Positions 19,001 through 21,582 of a stretch of 21,582 bases of DNA are shown piece after piece. The stretch's first letter is position 1. Every line of letters begins with the position of its first letter. The notes beneath the pieces were generated by a model. That model did no database searches. It saw only the letters and a program-made list of their open reading frames with translations, and was not told the origin of the DNA. The stretch lies in NCBI GenBank assembly GCA_019649035.1, contig BMAT01011313.1:11098-32679 (forward strand), written 5' to 3'. The DNA is from Elysia marginata (taxonomy: Eukaryota > Mollusca > Gastropoda > Plakobranchidae). Made by a program: the position numbers and the translations under genes.

Positions 19001-19902
19001 GCGGAAAATTATTCCGTCTGATTGTCCGCCTTTTTTTTCTTCAAGAACATTTAGGGATAAATAGATCATATTTTATCAAACTTTGGTTTGTAACACTTAG
19101 CGCATGCTGTCAATTATTGCTTGTGGCAGTCTGACATATCTTGATTTTAGAATTTTTTAATGAGAAGTTAAGCTGGATAGTCCTGTTGATACTGATGAGT
19201 CTGTCTATTTTTTCAGGTGATGAGAAATGTCTGTGCCGGCATCGGGTCTTGTCAGTCTGGTGTGAGCCAAGGAGGCATAGGGGCTCAAGAGATGCATTAT
19301 GTTCTGCGTGTGTTAGGCCCTGCAGCTTGCAGGGATCCAGAGCTCTTCACGCAAGTGGCAAGGGACACCCTGCAGATTGCCTTGCGAGGGCCAGCAGGTA
19401 ATTGCTTTTGTCTTTGGGTAGCTTTTGAATTTACTGATCAAGATGTCTTGAAAAACTTAAGCCATGTTAAAACACCTAGATGCAAAAATCTTGTGTTGGC
19501 CTCACCCATCCAAAGTATGAAAGCTTTAAGATTAATTTGTTGTTGTTGTAATATTGGACTTTTTCTCCTAAAAGTTGACGATGTTAAAAAAATTTCAATA
19601 TTGAATGATAAATTTGATTTTTTTTCCAACATGTTCTGCTTTTAACAGAATAATGTCTGAAAGCAAGACTGTGGGTGTACACTAAAACACAAAACTCTTT
19701 TGATTCAGAATTGATTAAAATGTAACTTTTAATTTTACAGATGAAGATGAAGCAAGGTACACTGGGCCCAATGTTCCTCAGATTCTCAAGTGTACCCCAA
19801 CCAAGCAACTGGAGGCCCTTGTCAACCCATCTATCAAAACCTTCATTTGGGATTTATTGAATTCCCTTATTGCTGAGCAGCCTCTTAAAACCAAGAAAAG
19901 CA
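790..19902 (+). CDS. HUWE1: HUWE1 homologue, internal part of the gene (21 coding exons, both ends outside the window)
   Basis: Joining 21 exons gives 3,421 nt, which is 1,140 codons plus one base, without a stop. The peptide follows animal HUWE1 in order: the post-DUF913 segment, UBA (residues 556-593 of the joined peptide), a UIM-like helix (about 608-622), an acidic linker, helical repeats, WWE (about 826-895) and a second helical block (about 932-1140). HUWE1 is a nuclear and cytoplasmic HECT E3 ligase. In vertebrates its known substrates include MCL1, p53, MYC and histones. The catalytic HECT domain lies far downstream of this window. All introns are GT-AG. Phases at successive junctions are 0,2,2,1,0,0,0,0,0,1,0,0,2,0,2,0,1,2,0,1, and the last donor leaves phase 1. 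The segment is about a quarter of the usual protein. Identification is from recognised sequence similarity; exact borders come from splice consensus and would need cDNA to confirm. Confidence 0.96.
1237..2012 (+). CDS. HUWE1: HUWE1 exon 2 of window (residues 83-341), large exon with disordered linker
   Basis: At 776 nt this is the longest exon of the window. It starts after TTTCAG and ends AG|GTATGT, leaving phase 2. The first 45 residues continue the helical domain and include the conserved [10 protein letters not shown] and LPSG motifs. Residues of about 130-250 are acidic, Ser/Gly-rich and low in conservation, as expected for the disordered loop of HUWE1. The end returns to strong conservation with LSSRLGRAL and [11 protein letters not shown]. 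The human counterpart has a similar variable loop of different sequence. A minus-strand open frame across 1295-1486 is a shadow of this exon. Confidence 0.95.
2013..2575 (+). other. Intron between exons 2 and 3
   Basis: The intron is 563 nt with donor GTATGT and acceptor TTTCCAAAG. It is AT-rich with a long T-run near 2227 and a purine-rich patch near 2250-2280. Minus-strand open frames here are low complexity. I see no gene or recognisable repeat. Confidence 0.8.
2576..2698 (+). CDS. HUWE1: HUWE1 exon 3 of window (residues 341-382)
   Basis: The exon begins with the G that completes the split Arg codon AG|G and ends CA|GTGAGT, leaving phase 2. It encodes the conserved segment with [20 protein letters not shown], closely matching vertebrate HUWE1. 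The donor GT at 2699-2700 is required: without splicing the frame meets TGA at 2700-2702. The in-frame codons upstream of 2576 belong to the intron. Confidence 0.94.
2699..3121 (+). other. Intron between exons 3 and 4
   Basis: The intron is 423 nt and AT-rich, with a 14-A run near 2784-2797 and a TTTGTTTCCAG acceptor. I see nothing else in it. Confidence 0.8.
3122..3195 (+). CDS. HUWE1: HUWE1 exon 4 of window (residues 382-407)
   Basis: This 74-nt exon completes Gln (CA|G) and encodes the highly conserved [20 protein letters not shown]. It ends CCCG|GTACAT in phase 1, so the Asp codon is G|AT across the junction. Its exon boundaries and reading phase agree with both neighbours. Upstream in-frame codons from 3054 read into intron sequence and are not part of the protein. 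Confidence 0.93.
3196..4510 (+). other. Intron between exons 4 and 5
   Basis: The intron is 1,315 nt. An 11-bp direct repeat, GGTCATTCTAA, occurs at 3660-3670 and 3672-3682. The stretch around 3480-3620 is somewhat richer in GC than its surroundings and may be an old dispersed repeat, but I cannot name it. No coding signal is visible. Confidence 0.75.
4511..4668 (+). CDS. HUWE1: HUWE1 exon 5 of window (residues 407-459)
   Basis: The exon is preceded by a strong acceptor, TTCTCTGCAG, and followed by AAG|GTAAGG, giving phase 0 at the end. The peptide starts [17 protein letters not shown], near identical to vertebrates, and contains the LESPH and LPAKG motifs before STQK. A Met codon just upstream at 4486 lies in the intron. 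Confidence 0.94.
4669..5271 (+). other. 5' part of the large intron between exons 5 and 6
   Basis: This is the host intron sequence before the transposon at 5272. It is AT-rich and has no recognisable gene. The last six bases, ATTATT at 5266-5271, are repeated directly after the transposon at 7908-7913 and form the likely target-site duplication. Confidence 0.75.
5863..6150 (+). pseudogene. Remnant of BED-like zinc-finger N-terminus of the hAT-like element's protein
   Basis: Translation from ATG at 5863 opens [18 protein letters not shown], stops at TGA 5935-5937, and continues in frame with [11 protein letters not shown] and [10 protein letters not shown]. The frame breaks in an eight-A run at 6082-6089. 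The next frame carries [18 protein letters not shown], giving the His-x5-His half of a zinc finger. The pattern (Trp-x-Trp, GD-x-I-x-K, C, YGS-x-GKK, H-x5-H) resembles the BED-type finger proteins that often accompany hAT elements. Only one Cys (in VWCKD) is visible where two are usual. The frame is interrupted at 6150 by the LINE and resumes after it at about 7506, reaching a stop at 7578-7580. The gene is broken and has no transposase domain here. Confidence 0.55.
6151..7254 (+). pseudogene. LINE reverse transcriptase, C-terminal half, with frameshifts and a nonsense codon
   Basis: The fragment starts at RT motif [21 protein letters not shown], with the catalytic Asp at 6177-6179. It continues with SYISNR and GVPQG. 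A one-base loss after GVPQG (near 6343) changes frame, after which the YADD box with the catalytic Asp pair is encoded at 6428-6439. A second shift lies between about 6455 and 6480. A TGA at 6733-6735 replaces what is probably an Arg codon, consistent with CpG decay. The remaining 170 codons encode the thumb and C-terminal region of L2-like proteins ([28 protein letters not shown]) and end with TGA at 7252-7254. The endonuclease domain is missing. The copy cannot encode an active enzyme. Confidence 0.85.
6151..7504 (+). mobile_element. 5'-truncated L2/CR1-type LINE inserted in the hAT-like element
   Basis: The insert starts inside the reverse-transcriptase domain and ends in a typical L2-like tail: AGCGCTTTGAGA at 7438-7449, AAAAGCGCTATATAAAT at 7464-7480, then ATT repeats to about 7504. 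The 5-bp sequence AACAA occurs at 6146-6150 and again at 7505-7509 and is the probable target-site duplication. Severe 5' truncation, a short 3' microsatellite tail and + orientation are all normal for target-primed reverse transcription. The GCGCT motifs near the 3' end form a short inverted pair, as in other L2/CR1-group LINEs. The LINE call is firm; the exact clade (L2, Crack or CR1) is from memory of the motif style. Confidence 0.85.
7908..8252 (+). other. 3' part of the large intron between exons 5 and 6
   Basis: This is host intron after the transposon, beginning with the duplicated ATTATT. It contains a purine-rich tract with a G-run near 8038-8060 and ends in the acceptor ACAAATCCTCAG. 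The 108-codon minus-strand frame at 7883-8209 has no family resemblance and crosses the transposon end, so I do not call it. Confidence 0.75.
8253..8375 (+). CDS. HUWE1: HUWE1 exon 6 of window (residues 460-500)
   Basis: The 41-codon exon is in phase 0 at both ends. It encodes [20 protein letters not shown] followed by a helix with [13 protein letters not shown]. Vertebrate HUWE1 has the same motif order (NLWNRKPL, GGRM, ILCHILRG). It begins immediately after CTCAG and ends AAAG|GTGAG. It is separated from exon 5 by the 3.6-kb intron with the nested transposon. Confidence 0.95.
8376..8954 (+). other. Intron between exons 6 and 7
   Basis: The intron is 579 nt and AT-rich, with an imperfect AAGGTTTGTAAAAGGTACCTTTTACAA-like palindromic patch around 8879-8904 (TTGTAAAAGGTACCTTTTACAA in two halves around the KpnI-like core GGTACC). 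The arms match for 11 bases each side at 8883-8904. It could form a cruciform. No gene is visible. Confidence 0.7.
8883..8904. repeat. Perfect 22-bp palindrome in an intron
   Basis: The arm TTGTAAAAGGT at 8883-8893 is followed directly by its reverse complement ACCTTTTACAA at 8894-8904. There is no spacer. Such a palindrome may be a protein-binding site or a remnant of a small element; nothing in the context decides. Confidence 0.75.
8955..9119 (+). CDS. HUWE1: HUWE1 exon 7 of window (residues 501-555), Ala/Gly-rich linker before UBA
   Basis: The 55-codon exon is in phase 0 at both ends (TTGTCAG| ... CAACAG|GTGAGC). It opens with a charged helix, KHLEKEKAG, that matches the RLSKEKEG of vertebrates. 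It then runs through an Ala/Gly/Ser/Pro-rich stretch with four consecutive Ala codons from GCAGCAGCAGCA. It ends NQAHLQQ, the first residues of the UBA domain. The middle part has no counterpart in human, where an acidic stretch lies in this place, so it is probably a flexible lineage-specific linker. Confidence 0.93.
9120..9492 (+). other. Intron between exons 7 and 8
   Basis: The intron is 373 nt with acceptor TCTTGCAACAG. AT-rich, and nothing notable was found. Confidence 0.8.
9493..9606 (+). CDS. HUWE1: HUWE1 exon 8 of window (residues 556-593), UBA domain
   Basis: The 38-codon exon encodes nearly the whole UBA domain. It has the diagnostic Met-Gly-Phe loop (residues 559-561, in [16 protein letters not shown]) and the third helix with [12 protein letters not shown]. 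In HUWE1 this three-helix domain binds ubiquitin. Human has LMDMGFTREHAMEAL in the same place. The donor is AGC|GTGAGT in phase 0. The reading frame stays open for about 115 nt into the intron, which is chance: that extension is Phe-rich. Confidence 0.96.
9607..10164 (+). other. Intron between exons 8 and 9
   Basis: The intron is 558 nt, T-rich near both ends, with acceptor GTGTTACAG. Open frames here are short and hydrophobic by base composition. No gene or repeat is recognised. Confidence 0.8.
10165..10272 (+). CDS. HUWE1: HUWE1 exon 9 of window (residues 594-629), UIM-like helix
   Basis: The 36-codon exon is in phase 0. It carries an acidic run DENDENVQ followed by [11 protein letters not shown]. 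This is a ubiquitin-interacting motif: an acidic cap, then Ala-x-x-x-Ser with Ala615 and Ser619. Vertebrate HUWE1 has [15 protein letters not shown] here. UBA and UIM sit on successive exons and together probably bind ubiquitin chains. The donor is CAA|GTAGGC, a weaker site than its neighbours. Confidence 0.94.
10273..10882 (+). other. Intron between exons 9 and 10
   Basis: The intron is 610 nt with a T-rich acceptor, TTTTTTTTCCAG. No repeat or gene is recognised. A short stretch at 10690-10719 looks like a zinc-finger linker by eye but lacks a frame. Confidence 0.75.
10883..10997 (+). CDS. HUWE1: HUWE1 exon 10 of window (residues 630-668), charged linker
   Basis: The exon encodes a Lys/Glu/Asp-rich linker ([17 protein letters not shown]) and then DDFTQNIFP, which aligns with the FTDTMLPG of human HUWE1. 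The linker is shorter than the Glu-rich coiled segment of vertebrates. It ends CCAG|GTGATT, and the split Gly codon G|GT is completed by exon 11. The ATG at 10850 is upstream of the acceptor and not used. Confidence 0.93.
10998..11326 (+). other. Intron between exons 10 and 11
   Basis: The intron is 329 nt, AT-rich, with acceptor CATTTCTATAG. Nothing else is seen. Confidence 0.8.
11327..11451 (+). CDS. HUWE1: HUWE1 exon 11 of window (residues 668-709)
   Basis: The exon completes Gly and encodes [19 protein letters not shown], close to the [16 protein letters not shown] of vertebrates. [20 protein letters not shown] follows. It ends GAT|GTAAGC in phase 0. The helices belong to the armadillo-like scaffold between the UIM and WWE domains. 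Confidence 0.94.
11452..11777 (+). other. Intron between exons 11 and 12
   Basis: The intron is 326 nt, with acceptor TTCTCATCAG. No feature is recognised. Confidence 0.8.
11778..11900 (+). CDS. HUWE1: HUWE1 exon 12 of window (residues 710-750)
   Basis: The 41-codon exon runs phase 0 to phase 0, ending GAG|GTAAGT, a near-ideal donor. It encodes amphipathic helices ending [13 protein letters not shown], aligning with LATRILLLTLLFEE of human. The first half ([15 protein letters not shown]) is less conserved. Confidence 0.92.
11901..12312 (+). other. Intron between exons 12 and 13
   Basis: The intron is 412 nt, AT-rich, with acceptor TATTTTCAG. Nothing notable was found. Confidence 0.8.
12313..12443 (+). 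CDS. HUWE1: HUWE1 exon 13 of window (residues 751-794)
   Basis: The exon encodes [20 protein letters not shown] and then a leucine-rich helix [13 protein letters not shown]. It ends CCCAG|GTGACC with AG of a split Arg codon (phase 2). It corresponds to the human helix pair [21 protein letters not shown]. Similarity is moderate but position, phase and neighbours are consistent. Confidence 0.91.
12444..12877 (+). other. Intron between exons 13 and 14, with a possible cryptic exon
   Basis: The intron is 434 nt. It contains a strong internal acceptor (T-rich tract and TTGCCAG ending at 12687) and a plausible donor, CAG|GTGACG, after 12771. These bound 84 nt; in the HUWE1 frame that segment meets a TGA. 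A 60-codon open frame (12618-12800) crosses it in a different frame. I cannot tell whether either is expressed. Confidence 0.6.
12878..12965 (+). CDS. HUWE1: HUWE1 exon 14 of window (residues 794-823)
   Basis: The 88-nt exon completes Arg and encodes [20 protein letters not shown], matching [21 protein letters not shown] of human. A basic helix, RKMEARIAV, follows. It ends GTG|GTAAGT in phase 0 directly before the WWE domain. The 100-codon frame starting at 12846 is this exon plus intron read-through. Confidence 0.94.
12966..14253 (+). other. Intron between exons 14 and 15
   Basis: The intron is 1,288 nt. It contains an 11-C run at 13415-13425 and pyrimidine-rich sequence leading to the acceptor CCACCCACCCCAG, which is unusually C-rich compared with the T-rich acceptors elsewhere in the gene. 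A 109-codon open frame at 13330-13659 spans the C-run and shows no family resemblance. No gene is called. Confidence 0.75.
14254..14369 (+). CDS. HUWE1: HUWE1 exon 15 of window (residues 824-862), WWE domain part 1
   Basis: The exon encodes the N-terminal half of the WWE domain: [20 protein letters not shown] followed by [15 protein letters not shown]. Human has [20 protein letters not shown] in the same place. The conserved Trp residues (W829, W831, W839) are present. WWE domains of this group are known or proposed to bind poly(ADP-ribose). It ends TCAG|GTAATT, leaving AG of a split Arg codon. A second frame across the same DNA (from 14279) is a shadow. Confidence 0.96.
14370..14767 (+). other. 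Intron inside the WWE domain (exons 15/16)
   Basis: The intron is 398 nt, AT-rich, with acceptor TTCTCCTTCACCAG. Nothing else is seen. Confidence 0.8.
14768..14819 (+). CDS. HUWE1: HUWE1 exon 16 of window (residues 862-879), WWE domain part 2
   Basis: At 52 nt this is the shortest exon of the window and too small to appear as a separate open frame. It completes Arg (AG|A) and encodes [17 protein letters not shown], against FTAGRRRYTVQFTTMVQ in human. It ends CAG|GTAATG in phase 0. The Arg/Tyr/Gln residues here belong to the WWE ligand-binding face. Confidence 0.96.
15411..15640. repeat. GC-richer patch with G16 tract and inverted repeats, possible old element
   Basis: The patch stands out from its AT-rich surroundings. 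It has AGCCAAC at 15414-15420 pairing with GTTGGCT at 15436-15442. A run of 16 G lies at 15496-15511. TTCTGCCTG at 15513-15521 pairs with CAGGCAGAA at 15585-15593. I do not recognise a SINE promoter (no B-box) or terminal duplication. It may be a dispersed repeat or a decayed DNA element. Confidence 0.4.
16341..16530. repeat. Three-copy tandem repeat, 64-bp unit
   Basis: Copies begin at 16341, 16405 and 16469 with TATCTAGTAC and end with AATGGCAATC. The third copy stops at 16530, two bases short. Copies 2 and 3 differ from each other at one position that I can see (ACTGAAAAC against ACTTAAAAC), while copy 1 differs in AGCACGACTG against CGCACAACTG. This high identity indicates recent duplication. 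Each unit contains a weak inverted pair CATTTTATCAC / GGTGAAATG. The array lies 125 bp before exon 17. Confidence 0.95.
16656..16767 (+). CDS. HUWE1: HUWE1 exon 17 of window (residues 880-917), end of WWE and charged linker
   Basis: The exon encodes [15 protein letters not shown], matching [16 protein letters not shown] of human and closing the WWE domain with the conserved Glu residues. It then enters a Lys/Glu/Asp-rich disordered linker. The linker here is much shorter than in vertebrates, where about 60 residues separate WWE from the next helices. The acceptor is TTCTTTATAG; the donor is ATAG|GTATGG, phase 1. Confidence 0.95.
16768..18119 (+). other. Intron between exons 17 and 18
   Basis: The intron is 1,352 nt. 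It has an A-run near 17309-17323 and a GC-richer stretch at about 17540-17850 that may be a dispersed repeat but which I cannot name. A TATA-box-like TATAAATA lies at 17833-17840. The minus-strand frame at 17993-18184 overlaps exon 18 and is a shadow. No gene is seen. Confidence 0.7.
18120..18207 (+). CDS. HUWE1: HUWE1 exon 18 of window (residues 917-946)
   Basis: The exon completes Glu (G|AG) and encodes [20 protein letters not shown], then HESIEIII. It ends ATCAA|GTGAGT, leaving AA of an Asn codon. Conservation with vertebrates is low in the first part and rises toward the helix that continues in exon 19. The call rests on matching phases with both neighbours and good splice sites (GTTTTCACAG). 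Confidence 0.87.
18500..18740 (+). CDS. HUWE1: HUWE1 exon 19 of window (residues 946-1026)
   Basis: The 241-nt exon completes Asn and encodes the helical block after [43 protein letters not shown] and [14 protein letters not shown]. Human has [20 protein letters not shown] and LLLRHIIEDPCTLRHTMEK at the same places. It ends GAGAAG|GTAATT in phase 0. The overlapping minus-strand frame at 18545-18775 is a shadow. Confidence 0.95.
18741..19216 (+). other. Intron between exons 19 and 20, with a hAT-like solo end
   Basis: The intron is 476 nt with acceptor TATTTTTTCAG. It contains the repeat fragment at about 18910-19040 described separately. The rest is AT-rich with no gene. Confidence 0.75.
18910..19040 (+). 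repeat. Solo end of a transposon related to the hAT-like element at 5272
   Basis: The fragment starts CGGTGCTGGGAATC. A hairpin with perfect 8-bp arms (18924-18931 and 18934-18941) follows. TCCGC occurs at 18943, 18957 and 19025 with its inverse GCGGA at 19001. This is the same layout as the left end of the element at 5272: a (C)(A/G)GTGCT start, a small hairpin within 15 bp, then clustered TCCGC. The sequences are otherwise diverged, and no matching inverted end is visible downstream. Its right border is uncertain. It is most likely a truncated non-autonomous copy of a related family. Confidence 0.5.
19217..19397 (+). CDS. HUWE1: HUWE1 exon 20 of window (residues 1027-1087)
   Basis: The exon encodes [15 protein letters not shown], a Gly/Ser-rich turn, then [20 protein letters not shown] and [16 protein letters not shown]. 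Human has [20 protein letters not shown]. It ends GCAG|GTAATT in phase 1. This is one of the best-conserved segments of the window. The codon at 19217 is GTG (Val), not a start. Confidence 0.96.
19398..19740 (+). other. Intron between exons 20 and 21
   Basis: The intron is 343 nt, T-rich toward the acceptor TTAATTTTACAG. Open frames crossing it are read-through of exon 20 or minus-strand shadows. Nothing else was found. Confidence 0.8.
19741..19902 (+). CDS. HUWE1: HUWE1 exon 21 of window (residues 1087-1140), last coding exon seen
   Basis: The exon completes Asp (G|AT) and encodes an acidic start, [20 protein letters not shown], aligning with the [22 protein letters not shown] of human. A helix with [19 protein letters not shown] then aligns with VIYDMLNALAAY. 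It ends GCA|GTGAGT in phase 1. In human the BH3-like segment GQLLQDMGDDVYQQY follows within about 40 residues. No such exon appears in the remaining 1.68 kb, so it should lie beyond the window. Confidence 0.92.
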
Positions 19903-20419
19903 GTGAGTGAACTGTTTGTTTTGTACATGATTTGTATCTTTATTTGATAGTTGACAACTTCTAGGTGTAGATGAATTGTGTAGGTAACAGATGAGTCTAA
20001 GAATCTTGTTAGTAGTTTTCAATATTGCACATCTTTCCACTCTGATGCAATAAGTTTTCAGGTGTTTTTTTAAAAATATTTTTAACAAAATTGATTGATT
20101 ATATTTATTCCTTATTTCTTTTTATTTGCTGCTTAGATTGCTGAAGTAAATTGGATGCATTATGAACTGAAATTTAAAGGGATACAAAATATTAGGTTAA
20201 CTCATTAGAGACGCTGCGTTCATTTATGGAAGTAAGACTTTGGCATTTTTTCTCTTTACTGTCCAAAGTGTGGAATGGGAGAGCACTCTCAGATTGATAT
20301 TAATCTATCTCTATACCGCATTTAGTTCCCTACGACTGTAAATTTATAAAATATAATTTATTATTAATTTTTTAGCTAACCCTATTAGAGAGTCAAAGTT
20401 TGTAAACAAACCGACAAAA

Positions 20420-20584
20420 ATGGCTGAGAGAGAGCATTTCATGTCTGGTGAGGACAAAGAGGAAATCACAGTCACTGAGTCAGATCTAGATTTTATTGAT
20501 GCATCTAGATCTAGTTCTGGTGGTGCCTCTTGTACTGCTACAAGCAAATTAACCTTAGATTTAGATCTAGATGGTGATTTGTAA
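20420..20584 (+). CDS. Orphan 54-codon ORF in intron, possible transposon leader or cryptic exon
   Basis: ATG at 20420 has a favourable context (AAAAATGG). The peptide opens MAEREHFMSGEDKEEI, is acidic, then Ser-rich (DASRSSSGGASC), and ends in Asp/Leu alternation (LDLDLDGDL) before TAA at 20582-20584. The open frame extends upstream to a candidate acceptor TTTTTTAG at 20368-20375, in the phase that HUWE1 exon 21 requires. I do not recognise the protein. The TAGATCTA repeats inside it and the repeat-like sequence after it favour a fragment of a mobile element over a gene. Confidence 0.3.
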   Translation: MAEREHFMSGEDKEEITVTESDLDFIDASRSSSGGASCTATSKLTLDLDLDGDL

Positions 20585-20841
20585 TTGTTGTAATTTATGT
20601 GTTTTCTAAAAAATTGTTAAAAAAAACAAAACACAAAAACTTCACTTTTCTGTCTTACAAAGACAGACCTGCCAACATTACGGTTTGTGCAGAATAAATT
20701 ACAGGTTACGGGCAACCACTGTAAAATTACGGCGTATTGATAAATGTCAAGGATATGATAACTGAACCAATGGAGAACGATGAAACTGAAGTGAAAGTGA
20801 AACTGAAAGTGCTTGTATGAAAATGCTATGCTTATGCCTAC

Positions 20842-20887
20842 CCAAATTACTGTATGTCCACGGACGTATAGGCATGCAGTAATTTGG
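20842..20887. repeat. Inverted repeat with perfect 11-bp arms
   Basis: CCAAATTACTG at 20842-20852 is repeated in inverse as CAGTAATTTGG at 20877-20887, with a 24-nt spacer. Inside the spacer, TATGTCC at 20853-20859 and GGACGTA at 20862-20868 pair except for one G-T. The structure could be a hairpin or cruciform, or the fused ends of a tiny element. Confidence 0.8.
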
Positions 20888-21582
20888 ACTAAGTTTGAAA
20901 ACTATCTGAGTACAATACTCTACAAACAATGAATGGGGGAAAGAAAAAAAGTGCTAACCAAGTGTAGATCTATATTTAGTTGCAAATTTATGGGATGGGA
21001 TGATGAAGGAGAGAATGAAATGCAAAATAAGTGCAAACTTAAAGCTACATTTCTTGATGATAAAAATCCTGAGACTAGATCTATTTCTATCAAACTTATA
21101 CATTGGTAGATTCTAATGCTATTATGAATGATCATCATCATCAAAAAAGTTGCCGGAGACAAAGGATACAATGATGCCACAAAATTACATTGCTAAAATT
21201 CATATCCAGGATCTAGATCTATGCTGAGCCAAACAATGACTTTTTAGTGAGTTATAATTTAACAGTAAGGGCAACATCGTGCACCAAATCTGACGTTCGA
21301 CCTTAGTAAGGATCTTACTGTGCTATTATTTTTTTCAAAACTAAATTCTCTTGTTCCACATAGAATGTTCTCACCTCGCTGACATTAAGATCTAATTAGT
21401 ACACCAGTTCATTGTTTAATTTTGCAAGATTTAGTTCAGGAGCTCTAAATTGAAGGGCTGGCTAACCATTTCAAATCTTGAATATCATTGTAATTAATGC
21501 ATGTGATTGAAATTACACGTTTCCATGATTCATAGTTCTAGCAATTATCTAAGAGTTAAAAAATTGAATGTAACCAATTCCT

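Larger units (their letters stand above)
19903..21582 (+). other. Start of the intron after exon 21
   Basis: At least 1,680 nt of intron continue past the window end. It contains a 54-codon orphan ORF (20420-20584), a short repeat-like start CAGACCTGCCAAC at 20664-20676, an inverted repeat (20842-20887), and five TAGATCTA octamers between 20506 and 21221. This composition suggests insertion of one or more mobile elements, but I see no transposase domain. No further HUWE1 exon is recognised. Confidence 0.7.

Noticed and set aside
1..21582. CRISPR arrays, operons, tRNA or rRNA genes
   Set aside because: None is visible; the split gene, GT-AG introns and retroelements show this is an animal nuclear locus.

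Overview
The window is eukaryotic nuclear DNA, AT-rich, and holds an internal block of one large intron-rich gene on the + strand. Spliced together, 21 coding exons (790 to 19902) give an uninterrupted 1,140-residue segment that I recognise as HUWE1 (also called MULE, ARF-BP1 or UREB1), the giant HECT-type E3 ubiquitin ligase of about 4,370 residues in human. Every exon is bounded by AG/GT, and every intron phase agrees with its partner. The first coding residues lie just after the DUF913 region. The UBA domain, a UIM-like helix and the WWE domain follow, and the window ends shortly before the expected BH3-like segment. The start codon, the N-terminal DUF908/DUF913 repeats and the catalytic HECT domain lie outside.

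Organism: the protein is clearly animal but well diverged from vertebrates. Introns are short to medium and AT-rich, L2/CR1-type LINE and hAT-like repeats are present, and the octamer TAGATCTA is enriched. Together these suggest a lophotrochozoan, most likely a gastropod mollusc. This is inference from general impression, not from a database match.

Layout: 1-789 is the end of an upstream intron with a C-tract. 790-4668 holds exons 1-5, including the 776-nt exon 2 with its long disordered acidic linker. 4669-8252 is the largest internal intron. It contains a nested transposon: a decayed hAT-like DNA element (5272-7907) with inverted ends, a 6-bp flanking duplication and the start of a zinc-finger protein, which was interrupted by a 5'-truncated LINE (about 6151-7504). 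8253-11451 holds exons 6-11 (Ala/Gly-rich linker, UBA, UIM, acidic linker, start of a helical region). 11778-16767 holds exons 12-17 (helical repeats, then WWE split over three exons), with a 64-bp tandem repeat in the intron before exon 17. 18120-19902 holds exons 18-21 (helical region after WWE). 19903-21582 is the start of the next intron and carries a 54-codon orphan ORF, an inverted repeat and a cluster of TAGATCTA sites.

I found no bacterial genes, CRISPR arrays, tRNAs or rRNAs. The window does not appear to hold a novel multi-gene system. The most interesting material is the nested transposon, its related solo end near 18910, and two candidate cryptic exons inside HUWE1 introns.
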